In this document: positions 42,000 through 54,245 of the stretch, piece by piece
Layout: each line of letters opens with the position of its first letter
How positions within the stretch are numbered: the first letter of the stretch is position 1
NCBI GenBank assembly: GCA_002682825.1
Contig: NOKP01000009.1
Location: 434,001-498,000, forward strand
DNA from: Neonectria sp. B-13
Taxonomy: Eukaryota; Ascomycota; Sordariomycetes; Hypocreales; Nectriaceae
DNA length: 64,000 nt
Direction of reading: 5' to 3'
The notes under the pieces: generated by a model
Database searches by the model: none
Told to the model about the DNA's origin: nothing
Seen by the model: the letters and a program-made list of their open reading frames with translations, nothing else
Made by a program: the position numbers and the translations under genes

Positions 42000-44022
42000 A
42001 TGGACGTCGCCGCCCACGCGCGCAGGCGCAAAGGTACCAAAGCCCGTATCCTCCATAGTCCGCCGTCCAGAGACTAATCCTACCAGCCTGCGACTTCTGC
42101 GTCTCGAGAAAGATCAAGTGCGACGGGCTCAAGCCGACGTGCTCCAACTGCACCCTGTACGGTGTGGCTTGCGGCATCACGGTTGCCAGCTCAGGCAGGC
42201 GGAGGACGCCTGTGCGGAGTGGGGAACGGGAACAAGTGGTTTCTTCATTACCGCAGTAAGTGGTGTCGTTTCTGGGCCACATAGATGCATCCCTGTATGT
42301 TGACGGAACTCCAGGCCGGATCGCGTCGATGCCATTGAGGCTCGTCTTGGAAACATCGAGTCACACCTAGCACAGCTCGCAGCCGCGCAACCAGGGTCTT
42401 CTGAGATCCTTCAGAAGGGGACTCATCAGACCACAGGCGACTCACTTACACCGGGAATCCCCCACTGTCCTGAAGCCAACATGCGGAACAGCATCGAGCC
42501 TGCATCCCAGGAACCAGCAGGGGAGCAACTGGAGCTTCCGTCCCTGCCAGAACTCTTGCCAATAGTAGACAGTTATTTCCAGAACTACAACCGCTTCACT
42601 CCTCTTTTCGACGAACCGACCTTCATGCGCATGCTGCTGGACTGGTACTCGTGCCCTTCCAAGCGGTCCGTGGTCTCTTGGGCCGCCATCAACGTCGTCC
42701 TAGCCATCAGCTTCCGCATCCTAGACGATCTCTCCATGGAGGACCCGAGGCTTTCCTCCTGTGTGCGCAACGTACAGTCCACAATGGCAGACCTGATGAC
42801 CTGGCAAAAAGACCTGCTGGGAATACAGGTCCTGCTGGGCCTCGTCGTCGTCTTCCAGGGATGTCCCGATCCACAACTGTCCATAGTCCTGATCGGAAGC
42901 GCCATCCGCCTAGTTCAACGGATGGGGCTGCCTTCGAAACAAGCCCTGATCGGCCACTCGCCCGCCGCGGCGGTGCATAGAAGCCGCATCTTCTGGATAG
43001 CATACATCCTCGACCGTGTGAGCACCAAACACAACCTACATCAACGAACAGGCTGCTAACCCAACAGGACTTGGCTCTCCGCGCCAAAGCCCCGTGTGCC
43101 CAACTCGACATCGAGACCGACATCGAAGTCCCGGAAGAAAACCCCGGAGACGGAATCGGCATCTTCTACTCACCCAAAGGCAACGTCCGCTTCAACTACC
43201 TGCGCACCCGCGTGCAGCTTGCCTTCATCCAGGGCAAAGTCCACGACATCCTCTACAGCCGACGGGCGCAGAACTTCACCCAGCAGCAGAGGCTGGCAAG
43301 CATCAGCCGCGTCAGAGGCATGCTTTACGACTGGCACAAGAAGATCCCGGAAGAGTTCCAGCAGGCGGAGACCATAGGGCATCTACCCCGGATGTCGATC
43401 CAGTTTATAACGAACATGTACTTTCGACACCTCGAGTGTCTCTTTAGGATCCGGTCTGTGTTTTTGTTCGATGAGACCTGGATCAACCGCGTCATTTGCT
43501 ATCTCTCTCCCGCCGTCATCGAGATTAGAGACGACGAAGCCGACAGCGAGGTTATGCGCTCCAACCTGACGCCGCTGCCTAGTGGCTGGGCTGAGTCCGT
43601 CAAGTACTGTCGCCATTGCCTGACATTATCCAACCTAGGCAAGCAAACCGAGCACTCATTCTGGTAACGCCCTCCGCTTCCCCGTGCCCGCAGCTTCTAA
43701 CCTCCCACCCAGGCTTACGACATGCGGCTCCTCCTCCTGCCTCGTCGTCCTGATCGTCAACATGATCGAGTTCCCCGACCACGAGTTCATCGCGGCTGAC
43801 CGCAAGCGGATAGACCACGGGCGCGAGACCTTCAACCAGAGGAAGTCGCCCCAGCGCCAGGAACACTGCGACATGCTCGCCGTGGCCGACCAGCTGGATC
43901 GCCGGGCGCGGGGGCAGGTGAAGCGCATCGCTCGGAGCCACGCGGCCGAGTTTTCGGGGCTGGTGGATGATGAGCTTCTCGCGACCTTTGGCTGGGCCTC
44001 GTCGACTGACATAGATTTATAA
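42000..44022 (+). CDS. Zn2Cys6 transcription factor with Fungal_trans domain
   Basis: Five exons (42000-42033, 42087-42255, 42315-43017, 43068-43663, 43713-44022) give 603 residues. The cluster CDFCVSRKIKCDGLKPTCSNC-TLYGVA-C has canonical C6 spacing and begins right after the first intron. A coiled-coil dimer element follows (RVDAIEARLGNIESHLAQLAA). The middle region carries the Fungal_trans domain (LPIVDSYFQNYNRFTPLFDEPTF; GLVVVFQGCPDPQLSIVLIGSAIRLVQRMGL; SRIFWIAYILDRDLALRAKAP). Introns of 53, 59, 50 and 49 nt all join in frame. It lies 377 bases upstream of a short-chain dehydrogenase in the same orientation. That promoter carries CGG-type inverted repeats, so this gene is a natural candidate to regulate it. 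Confidence 0.92.
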
Positions 44023-44399
44023 CACGAGTTGGAGTCTTGATCATGGGTCTCTAAAAGCAGGAGATGGAAAGCGGTTAAGTATTGACCAACCAGCATCTCG
44101 TCCCACACCGAATATAGCCTAACACGGAGCTCCGTCCGGGACACGGAGTCAAGTGGGGCCGGAACTCCAGGGAACTCCGGGGAACTCCATGCAGCTCCGT
44201 TTCCGCCCCGGGAACTCCGTCCTTCGTCAGGGTCCCGTGTTATTCTCAATGCAACGACAAGGAACAATCCAATGCTGACATGACCTTGTTCTTCGCAAAT
44301 TAAGACGGATGCACCCTGAACGAGGACGGCAAAGAGATAAATAGCAGGAGTCAACCACACTCACCGAGATCAGATGGCAAGCCTCAAACATCCTCCACC
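44023..44399. promoter_or_regulatory. Promoter of the short-chain dehydrogenase with phased repeats and a CGG palindrome
   Basis: The 12-bp perfect palindrome ACGGAGCTCCGT (44124-44135) contains CGG-N4-CCG, a form of site bound by Zn2Cys6 dimers. Three GGAACTCC copies start at 44161, 44171 and 44181, exactly 10 bp apart, and a fourth starts at 44211. A TATA-like ATAAATAG lies at about 44336-44343, about 60 bases before the ATG. Confidence 0.6.
44161..44218. repeat. Phased GGAACTCC direct repeats
   Basis: Perfect 8-bp copies lie at 44161-44168, 44171-44178, 44181-44188 and 44211-44218. The intervals are 10, 10 and 30 bp, so all four face the same side of the helix. Confidence 0.85.
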
Positions 44400-45448
44400 A
44401 TGGCCGGCACAGTCCTCATCACAGGTGCAAACGGCTCCCTAGGCCTGCCCTTCGTCGAGAAACTCCTCACTTCACATCCCTCCTACACCGTCATTGCAGC
44501 CGTGCGCGACCCCTCCGACGTCAACGCCGCAGCCCTCCCCCGCGCCGCCTCTATCGAAGCCCTAGACCTCTCCTCGCTCGCCGCCGTGCGCGCCTTCGCA
44601 ACCGGCGTCGCCGCGCGCGTCGCCCGGGGGGACATACCGCCCCTCCGCGCCATCATCTGCAACGCCTTCACGTGGTCGCTCGGCGGACAGCTCTCCACGG
44701 CCGACGGCTTCGAGACGACGTTCCAGGTCGGCCATCTGGCGCACTACCTGCTCGTGCTCATGCTGCTGGGGTCGATGGCTGCGGACGGGCGGGTCGTGAT
44801 GCTGGGGTCGTCCAGCCACTACCCCGAACGGCCGGTGCCGCTCTCGAAGCTCACGGCCGAGTTCCCCGACGACGTCGAGGCGCTGGTGAAGCCTACTCCC
44901 GACAGGCCCGGGGACGAGCACGACCGCGGGTTCCAGCGGTACAGCACCACGAAGCTAGCCAACGTCATGTTCATGCATGATCTGAACCGCAGACTCCAAC
45001 AGGTATCTTCAGCTTCCCTCGCACAGCAAAACAGCCTGCTTCAAGTCCCAGACCCTAACTCTCCATCCAGGACCCGAACCTATCCAGCATCTGCGCCACG
45101 GCCATGGACCCCGGCGGCCTCGTAGACTCGCGGGCGCATACCCACCAGAAACCAGCAGTGCGGGCCCTGTTCGCCGTTGTCAACGTGCTGCTGCCCTTCA
45201 TTCGACGCTTCACCACCGAGGTCCGCCGCTCGGTGGATTCGGCCCAGGATCTGGTCGAGCTGAGCGTCGGGGACGGATTCAGGGGTGTCAGAGGATACCA
45301 TGTCGGAGTCAAGGCAAGCGAGTCGGCTTTGGTGTGTAAAGACACAGCTAAGCTGTCGCTTCTCTGGGCCGCGTGTTGGAGGTGGGCTGGGCTGGCTGAG
45401 GATGAGACAGTCTTGAGCGATGCTAAGCCAAAGACAAGAGCCAAGTAG
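44400..45448 (+). CDS. Short-chain dehydrogenase/reductase (SDR), protochlorophyllide-reductase-like fold
   Basis: Two exons (44400-45002 and 45071-45448) around a 68-nt intron give 326 residues. The NAD(P)-binding motif is TGANGSLG at residues 8-15. It is followed by the CNAF strand (variant of NNAG), the SSSHY serine region and the catalytic YSTTK (about residue 181). The first half is very Ala/Arg-rich and high in GC. The C-terminal exon is less conserved but retains a helical substrate lid. SDRs of this shape reduce or oxidise alcohols, ketones or steroids, and the substrate here is unknown. It is transcribed in the same direction as the upstream Zn2Cys6 gene. Confidence 0.88.
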
Positions 45449-45786
45449 CAAACAGTCGGCGATTCAATACACAAGCCTAGCAGATCAGGGAGCAGGCAAT
45501 CACGGACGGGTTTTGCTTGAAATCTCAAAGTAGATTGATTGAATAAGTTAAAAAAAAATGATGGTGCGCAACATGTTACATAGACTGTTGCGTCTGTAGA
45601 CTGTCATGTGTAACATGACAAGTTCGTAACTAGACAGTAATTCTAAACCCGCTGAGTTTGTTGATGAAGATAATGTTCTAGGAAGGACTAGCCGCCTTCC
45701 CGTCATATGCGCCGTTCTAAGGTAAAGGACAACCCCGCGCAATGGCTCTATTCGTTCGTACAGGAGACAAGGAAACGTCTTCATAT
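45449..45786. other. Intergenic region between convergent genes
   Basis: 3' flanks of the dehydrogenase and the CAS1-like gene. No feature is visible besides a short A run at 45550. Confidence 0.5.
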
Positions 45787-48481
45787 TTAATACACCTGGA
45801 GCAACCGTTAGTAATCGTGTCTTGCCTTCCAGAGTCGTGGACGACTTACCCAGTTGAGAACCCACATGGCTCCCAGCATGATTGCCACTTGGATCCGTAG
45901 ATCGGATCCCACCGACTTGATGAAGCGAGTGACGCCACTCAGCTTGTAGCCCTGGAGCAGGCTGTAGCTGGGCTCGACAATCTTCAACTCCTCGTCGTCC
46001 TCGTCGTAGGCTGACTCGCGGGGCTTGTCCGTCATCAGCTTGACGATGACGCCAGAGGCCTCGGCCACACAGTGGCTGAGCCAGATGAAAACGGGCACGA
46101 TAACCGCCAGATCTCTCCAGCGGTCGTTGAGAAGGCTCCCGTCGCCACCCCGGAACATGTCGAGGAGAATGATACCCTTGGTATCCGCGGCCAGGTAAAT
46201 GTGGTACTGGAGGATAAAGGTCTCCAGGGAGCAACGGCCCAGCCATGCGGCGGCAGTTGAGTAGTAGTTTCGAAGGGGGCTGGCGACGTTTCGGATGGCA
46301 ATGTAGGCCAGGATGGGTAGGAAGGACATGAAGGGGTGGAAACGGTTGTAATCCTGCTTGGTCTCGAAATTGTAAGTGCACGAGGCGGCATAAGCGGCCG
46401 AGACAACGAGAGCGGGTGCGATGGCCGTTTTGTAGCTGGTGAACCAGGAGCTGTCACGCTCGACTCGTTGCTGGACCACACCTGCGAGCATGCCGACGAA
46501 CACAACAACGCCGTCCAGACCAACGCGGAATTCCCACTCGTGGAGGTTCCACTGGATACGGAAGACGGTCTCAATAACCCAAAAGATCCAGCTGGTGACG
46601 GGGGTCAAATCGAGGATGACCCAGTTGAGGACCAGGACGAATGCGATCTTGCACAGAACAGCCTTGGTGTTGTCGTTGTACTTGGAGCCAATGGCCATGG
46701 TGAAGTAGACGACAAAGAACCAGTAGCTGACGAGCGGGGCGAAGTAGTAGAACATGTAGTCGGTGTTCATGACGTAGGGGAGCGCACAGCTGAGAATGTT
46801 AAGCCGTAGCATGACTGAGGCGACCCGGCGGAAGGAAAAGTCCTTCTTGGCCAGGAAGTAGATTGTGTGGCCATATCCAGTCTGGAAGAGGTAGGAGGCC
46901 ACGAGCAAGCGAACGAACATGTAGATTCCAAGGTGTTTCGAGGCTCCGGTCCAGTGGTAGACCAGAATGACAGCTTGCATCCAACCCTTCCATTCCTCCG
47001 TCTGGTCACGCGAAAGGATGCCAGCGTCCTCCTTGACTGGGGCGGCGGTAACGGGAGCGGCCGGGACGCGAGACTGTCGGGGTTGCGTCTTGCGAATGGT
47101 GGCCGAGGCGATGAGGAGGCAAACGAGAATGAGAATGATAAACTCCTTGTTGACTAGTTCCTTGAGACCCTTGGCGAATAGCTGGGTGCGATCGGCAAAG
47201 AAGCAGAAGAGCAGAGCAACCGCGAAGATGCCAACCTTGAGGCTAAGAACCGGGCTGCGGGGAGACTCGGAGCCGTTGACAATGTCGAGAGTGTCGAAGA
47301 CGATGCAGGCGATGACATAGAGGACGGTCAAGCCCACGATGATGGACTGGATGATAGTCGGGGAGCCATAGTCAGTGCAGCAGGTCTTGTTGTAGGGATA
47401 GCCCTGGAGCTGGTCGAGCCTGGCGTTGCATCGCAGGTTGAGGAGGATGTTGGCCTTGACTTCGGCGACAGAATCAATTACGTGGAAACCAGTCTGGGTG
47501 CGGTCGACCATGGCCTCGGGCTGGTTGCGAGACAACTCGGGGAAAGCGTTGAGGAGACGGAAGTTGCGCTGGGAATCGGCCTTGACGAGGTACTCGTCGA
47601 TGGCCTCAACCTCACCTTCGTGGATGCCATGGGGTCCGGTGCGGTCCGAGGGAAGGTCCTCATAGAAGGGAGCGGCGATGGGGGCAACGAAGATCTCGTT
47701 GCCGACGCCGTCAATGGGGTCCATGGGCGAGGTGCCAAAGGCGGGAAGGTCATCGAGGTGCAAGAGGTCCGTGACGTTGTCGAAGGCGGCTTGGAAACTA
47801 GTGAGGGACTCGGGCTCGATCTGCGTGAGGACATACCAGCTGCCAGCGCCAAGCATGATGAGACCGGCTCCCTTCTGCTCTTCGATAGGGACAGGGCTGT
47901 GCTTCTCCTGGGAGAAGAGCTCGAGTTCGCGGGTGAGGTTGGGGTTGAGCTCTCCGGTCTGGAGATACGGGTTCCAGATCTGCTTCATGTGGATGCCATC
48001 GAAGTCCATGTCGTAACTCGCGTGAATCTCGGCATGTTCACGGCCATAGTCGGCCTTTTCACGATCCAGCTACGGGAGGGTTAGCAGGGCGTCATTCCAC
48101 CAAGCAGATACGGCGAGGCCGAGAAGCCACCGCCGAGGGAAGGTCGGCAACACTCACCAAACGAGCCAATCCCCAGAAGACCTGTCGAGTGGTCGAGTCG
48201 CCGGAGAAGACCATGTAACGGTTGCCGAGGCAGGTGTGGATGTCCTCCTTTGTGTACTGGCGCAGCATGCAGCCATCGGGCTGCCAGTTGGTGAAGGGCT
48301 TACGGGCGCCATTCTCGTCGGGTTCGTGGATCCAGCTGCCGTTGTTTAGCAGGGCTTTGCATCGGTGCGGATCGTCTTTGGAGGCGAAGCTGTCGAGGGT
48401 GACGGCGAGGAGGAGGACGATGGCGAAGGCGATGGGGAGGAGGCGGCCGACGAGGGCGATGGTGGGGGAGGAGTGAAGCAT
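45787..48481 (-). CDS. CAS1-like glycan O-acetyltransferase (PC-esterase plus multi-span acyltransferase)
   Basis: Three exons (48481-48158, 48069-45850, 45795-45787) give 850 residues. A signal anchor (residues about 10-28) leads to a luminal SGNH/PC-esterase domain with FSGDSTTRQ (Ser about 96) and GFHVIDSV near its end. The C-terminal half has about 11 membrane spans of the Cas1p acyltransferase family (YIIACIVFDTLDI onward, LGIYMFVRLLVASYLFQTGYGHTIYF, TFILQYHIYLAADTKGI). Relatives O-acetylate glycans in the Golgi, such as Cryptococcus CAS1 on capsule mannan. The last intron (45796-45849, GTAAGT...TTACTAAC...CCAG) has near-ideal signals and leaves a 9-nt exon encoding Val-Tyr-stop. If that intron is not removed the protein ends 13 residues after the same Trp instead. 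Confidence 0.9.
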
Positions 48482-49045
48482 CTCGGGCTGGTGCGAGGGA
48501 GACGGTCTCCAGGGAGCGAGAACGAGGACCGCGAGAGCGACAATGACAATGCGGGCGATTGATTAGCGACCGGGCGATGTCGTTGTTAGAAGAGGACTGC
48601 GTTGTCCGCGGCGAGGTTGTGGACCTGTGCTGCCACTGGAATACGAGCGATGAATGGAAGCCGAAGAGAGTGGGCGGCTGGAGCGGCTGGGGAACGAGCG
48701 CGACCGGCAGGTTTCACGGTCGGTCGGGGCAAGCGAGACGCTGCGGATGCGATGATGCAATGAAATCGATTTTTGTTGTGCAAGAACAACAAAAAAAGAG
48801 CACGAAGGAAAGCAGCCAAAGGAGCGACGGCCGAGAAAAAGGGAGAGCGAAGAAAACGACCGGAAAGGCTGGCTGGCGACAGGAACGAAGCGCGGGCGAG
48901 GCTCAACAAGGGAGAAGGAAACGAAAGGCGAGGGTGGTGATGGAGACGGCGACGGGAGAGGTCATTAGCGGGGTGGGTGTAAGGAAGGGGAGAAGGGAAG
49001 AGGAGAGAAAAAAGAGGGAGGGAGAGAGGGAAAAAAGGGAAGGGT

Positions 49046-49075
49046 CAGACAGACAGACAGACAGACAGATAGACA
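49046..49075. repeat. (AGAC)n tetranucleotide repeat
   Basis: About seven AGAC units in a purine-rich tract upstream of the CAS1-like gene. Confidence 0.85.
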
Positions 49076-51309
49076 ATAACGGTAGGTACCTGTACTGTAA
49101 TTGTACTGTGCTGTGTTGCGCTTGAAGGCGAGAAACCTGGCTATTTTCGTAGGGGATGGGGATGGGATGGATGGAGGAATCAATGGACGGATTGGATCAG
49201 AATGGCCGACCAAGGACAAGCCCGCAGCGATGGAACATGGAATCGAGGGAGCGAGCGGCGGAAGGAAGGATGGAAGGGAAGGCGAAGGCGCGGAAGGGGG
49301 GTGTTCCGTAACAGCACTGTGCTGCAGTGCCTCCGCCTCCTCCAGCAAAGCGCGCCCTATGGTTTGCCGCAGTGGTGTCCCGTAGCGCCCTGCAGCGCCT
49401 GTGGTGCCCTGTGGCCTCGTCCCGTGGGCCCTACCGCGTTGGTGGCGGGCTTACTGTCCGGTCGGTACCGCCCCGGCACTGTACTGTCAGGGGGGGTGGT
49501 CAGGCCAGGTCAGGGGGGGAAGGAACGGAGGGCGGAGCGTGCAGAGCCCGCAGACCCGAATTGGCAAGAGCGCCAGTGCGAGTTGCAAGTGCCAGTTCCC
49601 ACTGCAGTTGTGTGTGGGGGGAGACAGGCGCCGGAAGGGGATATCCATATCCGGGAATGGAACCCTTGGACAACCCAGGCAAACCAACAAACGAAAGGTC
49701 AAACGGCCAAAAACCCGCCAAGATAGCGGCTCCCACCACTCGACGACAGATGAATGTCCCCTCAGCCCACCACTTCCCATCTCCAGGTGCATCGATCCCC
49801 AGGGGAACGGCACCACCACTCACCGACCGGATTCATTGGCCGGCACCCGAGAGAACCCTCCATCCATCCATCCACCCACTTCAGCCTCCGCCCCCTGTCC
49901 TGCCGTGACCCTTGCCTTGTTCTTCCGCGTACTTATGTGTGTGTGCGAATACTACGTACCGATGCGGTTGCTGTTGTCCGGGCCGTCCTGCTGCTGTGAC
50001 ATTTTTGTCTGAGGCGCGCCGAGCGACGGGCGAGCTTGACGGCAAACAAGCTTCTCTCCACGTTTGTCCCCGAGGCTTGTGCGACACTAGCTCGCAGATT
50101 AGCAAAGGAGGCCTTGCAGAGCCAAGAGAGAGCCAAGAGAACGGAACGGGGGTCTTGTCGTCAAAGTCCCCTGGAATCAAATAAAGAACACCGTCGTCAT
50201 TTCCAAGTCCAGGATTCAATCTCGTCCGTGCTGTATTTTCTTATTCTTACGTGTTCAGTGCTCATTCATGTGTAGCAGACGCTTGCTGCCTGAGATGCCT
50301 CCTCCCAAGACGGCACTGTAGTAGTCTGACCATTATCCAGCCTGCCAACTTAGGTCAACGCCTAGAGAATGGCAAAGTAGACTGAACTATTATATCCCCT
50401 ATTCCGCTCTCTCGCTCTCTCGGCTTCCATTCCTTCATCTCCTACCCCATCATCCCTCCCCTGAACCACCCGTCGCTGTCCTCGGATCAAGTTCCAAGCT
50501 GAGCGTGTCCGCGGATGATCCAGACTGGTGGTGCAGGACCCTCCGTGTGCACTGTGGCCAAATAGCACTGTCCCACTCCAGCACTCTATTAGCGGCCGCG
50601 GCGTAGGCCTAGGGCCAAAAAGAAAAACCGGGGGCGCTGCACAGGACCACTAGGTCGCTAATAAGCCATCCGCTAGTCGCCCCGACCCCCGCCCCCGTCA
50701 GACGGCTTGAAGTTACAGGTGACAGGTTTCGGCCTCTCAGCGGCTGCGAGTCTGTCTCTGGCTGGGGCTGTTTCCCGCTGTCCCGCATTTAATCCGTACT
50801 GTGCTGTGCTTGCTGCGCTGTGACTGGCCACGGATGTGGATGACATGCCGACCTCCCTTGAATGGCTGGGACGCGGGCGTTGAATGGGCGCGAGGTTCGC
50901 ATGTCTGTCTCGTCTCTGTCTCTGTCTGTGTCAGCCCGTGTCAGAACTTGAGAAAGCCACCGTGGCTATGCAAGCAAGACAAGACGACAACAAACTCGCC
51001 GAAGCCAACGCGGCTTGTCTCGTATTGTGTCTTCTTGAATTGCCTCATCGCCTCGCCATGCAACGCCATTCATTCCCGAACCTGTCTATCTCCTGTTGAT
51101 CGCCGGCTGGTTCTGGCAGTGGACTACACAGTGGAGACTCCTCTCGTCTCGTTTCTTGTTCCAGTTCCAGATCCATTCCCTGTGCCCCTGAAACCCCCCG
51201 CAGTAACCCAATCAGACCGTCTCCGCCGCGCGTCGACGCCACTTCTTTCATCGTGGCCGAGACAAAACCTGAGGATACTTCAAGCATGTTTGATATTGGG
51301 TCGCCCTGC

Positions 51310-51348
51310 CGTCGTCGTCGTCGTCGTCTTCGTCGTCGTCTTCGGCTT
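51310..51348. repeat. Trinucleotide GTC/TTC repeat
   Basis: Run of cgtcgt and cttcgt units in noncoding DNA. It creates poly-Val or poly-Asp in chance frames. Confidence 0.8.
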
Positions 51349-54245
51349 CGTCATCGCCCAAAACAAACTCCCAACTCCCCGTGTATCCGTGGATCCGTGG
51401 ATCCGTCGATGAGATGGATGGTACTTTGTAGCAAGGCAAACGCGGCCGTCATACTTCGTACATGGTACTGCACCGAAGTCCACGGCCTTGTCCACACAAC
51501 AAACAGGCCTTGCCTTACCACCCATCGCCTTTATCCTCTAGCCCCTGCAACGCCCACTTCGGTAGTGCCGCCCCCTTCGCGCCAATCTCAGCCCCATCAC
51601 TACCCAGATTCCGTCGCCCAGTTGGTGGAATGACCTTGCCCTATCCGTTCCTCGACTCGACTGGACACAGTGCCTGCCTCAAGAGCGCAGATACATCCAT
51701 CACTTGGATTAAAGGGGTTCTGTCCCCAAAGAATGCATCTCCACTCTCTCTCCCGTTCGAATTCCACCCGCAGCGCGCTATGGAGAGACTCTAATTTCTT
51801 TTCAGGTTCCCCCTGGGTCTGCGAAAACCGCCTGTCAGTCAAGCTTTCCCCTGGCTGGCCTTTGTCCAGGCCATCGGGATCGATCGCGAAAGACTGAAGT
51901 CGACCAACAAACATCCTCGGCCAGCCATCACCCATGCTGGTGGCACGCCAAGCAATCCAGCCGTTGACTGCTCGCAAGTCAGCGTCTCACTTGACTCAAC
52001 CAACGCCCATATAGCGTGCGCCACGGCATGGACCGATTCTCCCACTATCAAATATCTCGCGCCTCAATCCATCGCGACTCCAAGCCTTCATCCACAGTCT
52101 TCACACTATTACCCACCGGGATGCAGCTGGCTAATTATCCGTAATTAATTCCCAAATGCCCTCGCCCCTCCCTGCATGCAACCTTGCCCGACTCGTCCCT
52201 CCTCCACGAGAGTAGCTCCGAATCATCATATCCTGCAGGTAAAACCTTCACATGCCCCTGACTGACTAGCTTGTCGCACGAGGCCAAAGCAGAACGACGA
52301 TTCCTCAGCCATCGAAACAATGTTCTTCTCCTGAATTCGGTTTCAACCCTATAATTAGGCGGAGACGAGCTGAGACTCAATTCGGTCTGCCATCGGTCCG
52401 AGCCGCGAACCTCAACCTGAACGACCCTTTTGGCCCTAAAACCCTATACACATCTCTAAAAGCATCACGTATTGATCGCTCACGTAGAAATTAAGCTTAT
52501 CACAATGCCTCGTATTCCAAGTCGCTACTATTAGGTTATTTTCCCGACGTTAGGAGACGGGGGCAGCCATTAAGCTTAATTCTCCCGATCTTAGCTAGGT
52601 TCTTGGCTTTTTGTAGTGTTGCCCGCTGGCTGTAGGGTAGCTGTCGTGGCATGGACACAACCAACAGGTTGGCGTAGATGATAATTCCGAGAAGCGAGTT
52701 TTGGCAGTCCCGTTAACGTTCCCGCGAACTGATCGGCAATTTGTAACAACTGGATCAGCCGACGGTGCACGTAGATTCCTAGCTGGAACACACACGTAAC
52801 CGAGGACCGAGGGTGCTGAATCGGGTGTTACCTGTTGATGCATTTGAGCGAGTCTAGTTTGTCATCACTTTTTCGATAATATCCGGGCTGGCAGCAAAAG
52901 GATAAACAAATCAGGTGAATTCTGGGTTCATAGATTGCTACATTGGGAATACAACTCGTACTCGGGTATTGGAAACTGAGGAAGAACACTGCCGTAGTTA
53001 CGAAATCTAGGTAACCCGTGCCAACTACCGTTCAATGGCGACACAATCAATTCTTCAACAGCATCATCGAAGTTGGCACCGCATCGGCACTCCTTTGTAA
53101 CACTGTCTAACTTGCTACACCCAAACCCCTGACGAACACGGCCTCACCTCTGCTGCCAAACAACTGCCGTTTTGGCGCTGAACAAACCCGGGCTTATAAC
53201 CAGCGCTGAAACATTACGAGTCCGGGACTGCAACTGGGCCACAACAATCCTGCACAGAGGCGAGGTTGAAACAGGCTGGAACCGTACTTTTGTTGATATA
53301 GACTGCTGACGTCACATGCAGTAACTGACTGTTGGTCTGATGGTGGCGTGACTGAAGTGCCCGTCTCTAAAGTCTTTACAACTGCATATGCTTGGAGGGA
53401 GGCCGTCCGGAAACCTCACCTGCGACATGCTCACCCTGGAGCCTGACCCTACTTTCTGCACATCCGTAACATAATGTTCATTTTCTGACATTTGATCTTC
53501 GAGAGTCTTCACCTCCGTGGTCGCTCATGCTGCCAAGATAGCCACATGTCTCGGCGGAAGACGCCAAGCCAACAACCCAGTCATTCCCCGTTCCCGCAGC
53601 TGTGCATGCTGCCGGACCGTCATACCGTGGCGACCAACAAAGCCGGCAGTGTGAAACCTTCGAGAACCTTGTTAGGCCTTAGCGTTCTCAGGAAAATCAC
53701 AGAATAGGCAATAGAAGCTCTGGCTCAAGGCAGGCCGCGTCCAAATGCAGCGAGTCTTGGCTTGGCGTTGTGTTGATGCCAATGTCACAACGGTTGCTCG
53801 CCAGGTGGAGAACATGTGCAACGACATTGCAATAAAAGAGCCATGTGAGAGCGCGTGTTCTTGAACAAATGAACATTTTTGTACCTCATGGCCTTGGCCC
53901 GCCTTCGGAGGGTTCTAGGGCTGAAGATCACGTTGACAGTAGAGACTTGCTCAGTCCGAGTCAAGGTGGTCAAATTACTTAGAGGTCACGAGAGTGAACC
54001 GTCGTTCTTCGCCAACGCGTGTGAGTTTGTAATTGCGCTACACAAGCGAGTGAACAACTCAACCCCAAGCTCTATGGCCCAACATCCTTCATTAGCCACC
54101 AGGTTGACCTCCATCCAAATCCTGACTCGACACCCTGTATCTCAGTTCCGTAACCAAGGAACCTACCAAATCGCAAGCGGAATAGCGTGAACGCCAAAGC
54201 ACCTCGTAACCCTGCCTTTCAAAAAGGATCTCGCGAGCTTTCTAT

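Larger units (their letters stand above)
48482..54245. other. 5.8-kb stretch with no convincing gene
   Basis: This is upstream DNA of the CAS1-like gene, GA-rich to about 49100, with an (AGAC)n run at 49046-49075 and a (GTC)n/(GTCTTC)n run at 51310-51348. Many frames of 60-200 codons overlap on both strands, but none has a domain, conserved motif or splice support. Long CT/GA bias explains the open frames. A noncoding transcript or long 5' leader is possible. Confidence 0.5.

Noticed and set aside
49202..50012. Three overlapping plus-strand frames of about 174-203 codons
   Set aside because: All three frames are open at once, a sign of base skew, and none has a domain or splice support.
50801..51412. 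203-codon frame with a poly-Val hydrophobic stretch
   Set aside because: The Val run comes from a GTC trinucleotide repeat, and the rest shows no protein-like conservation pattern.
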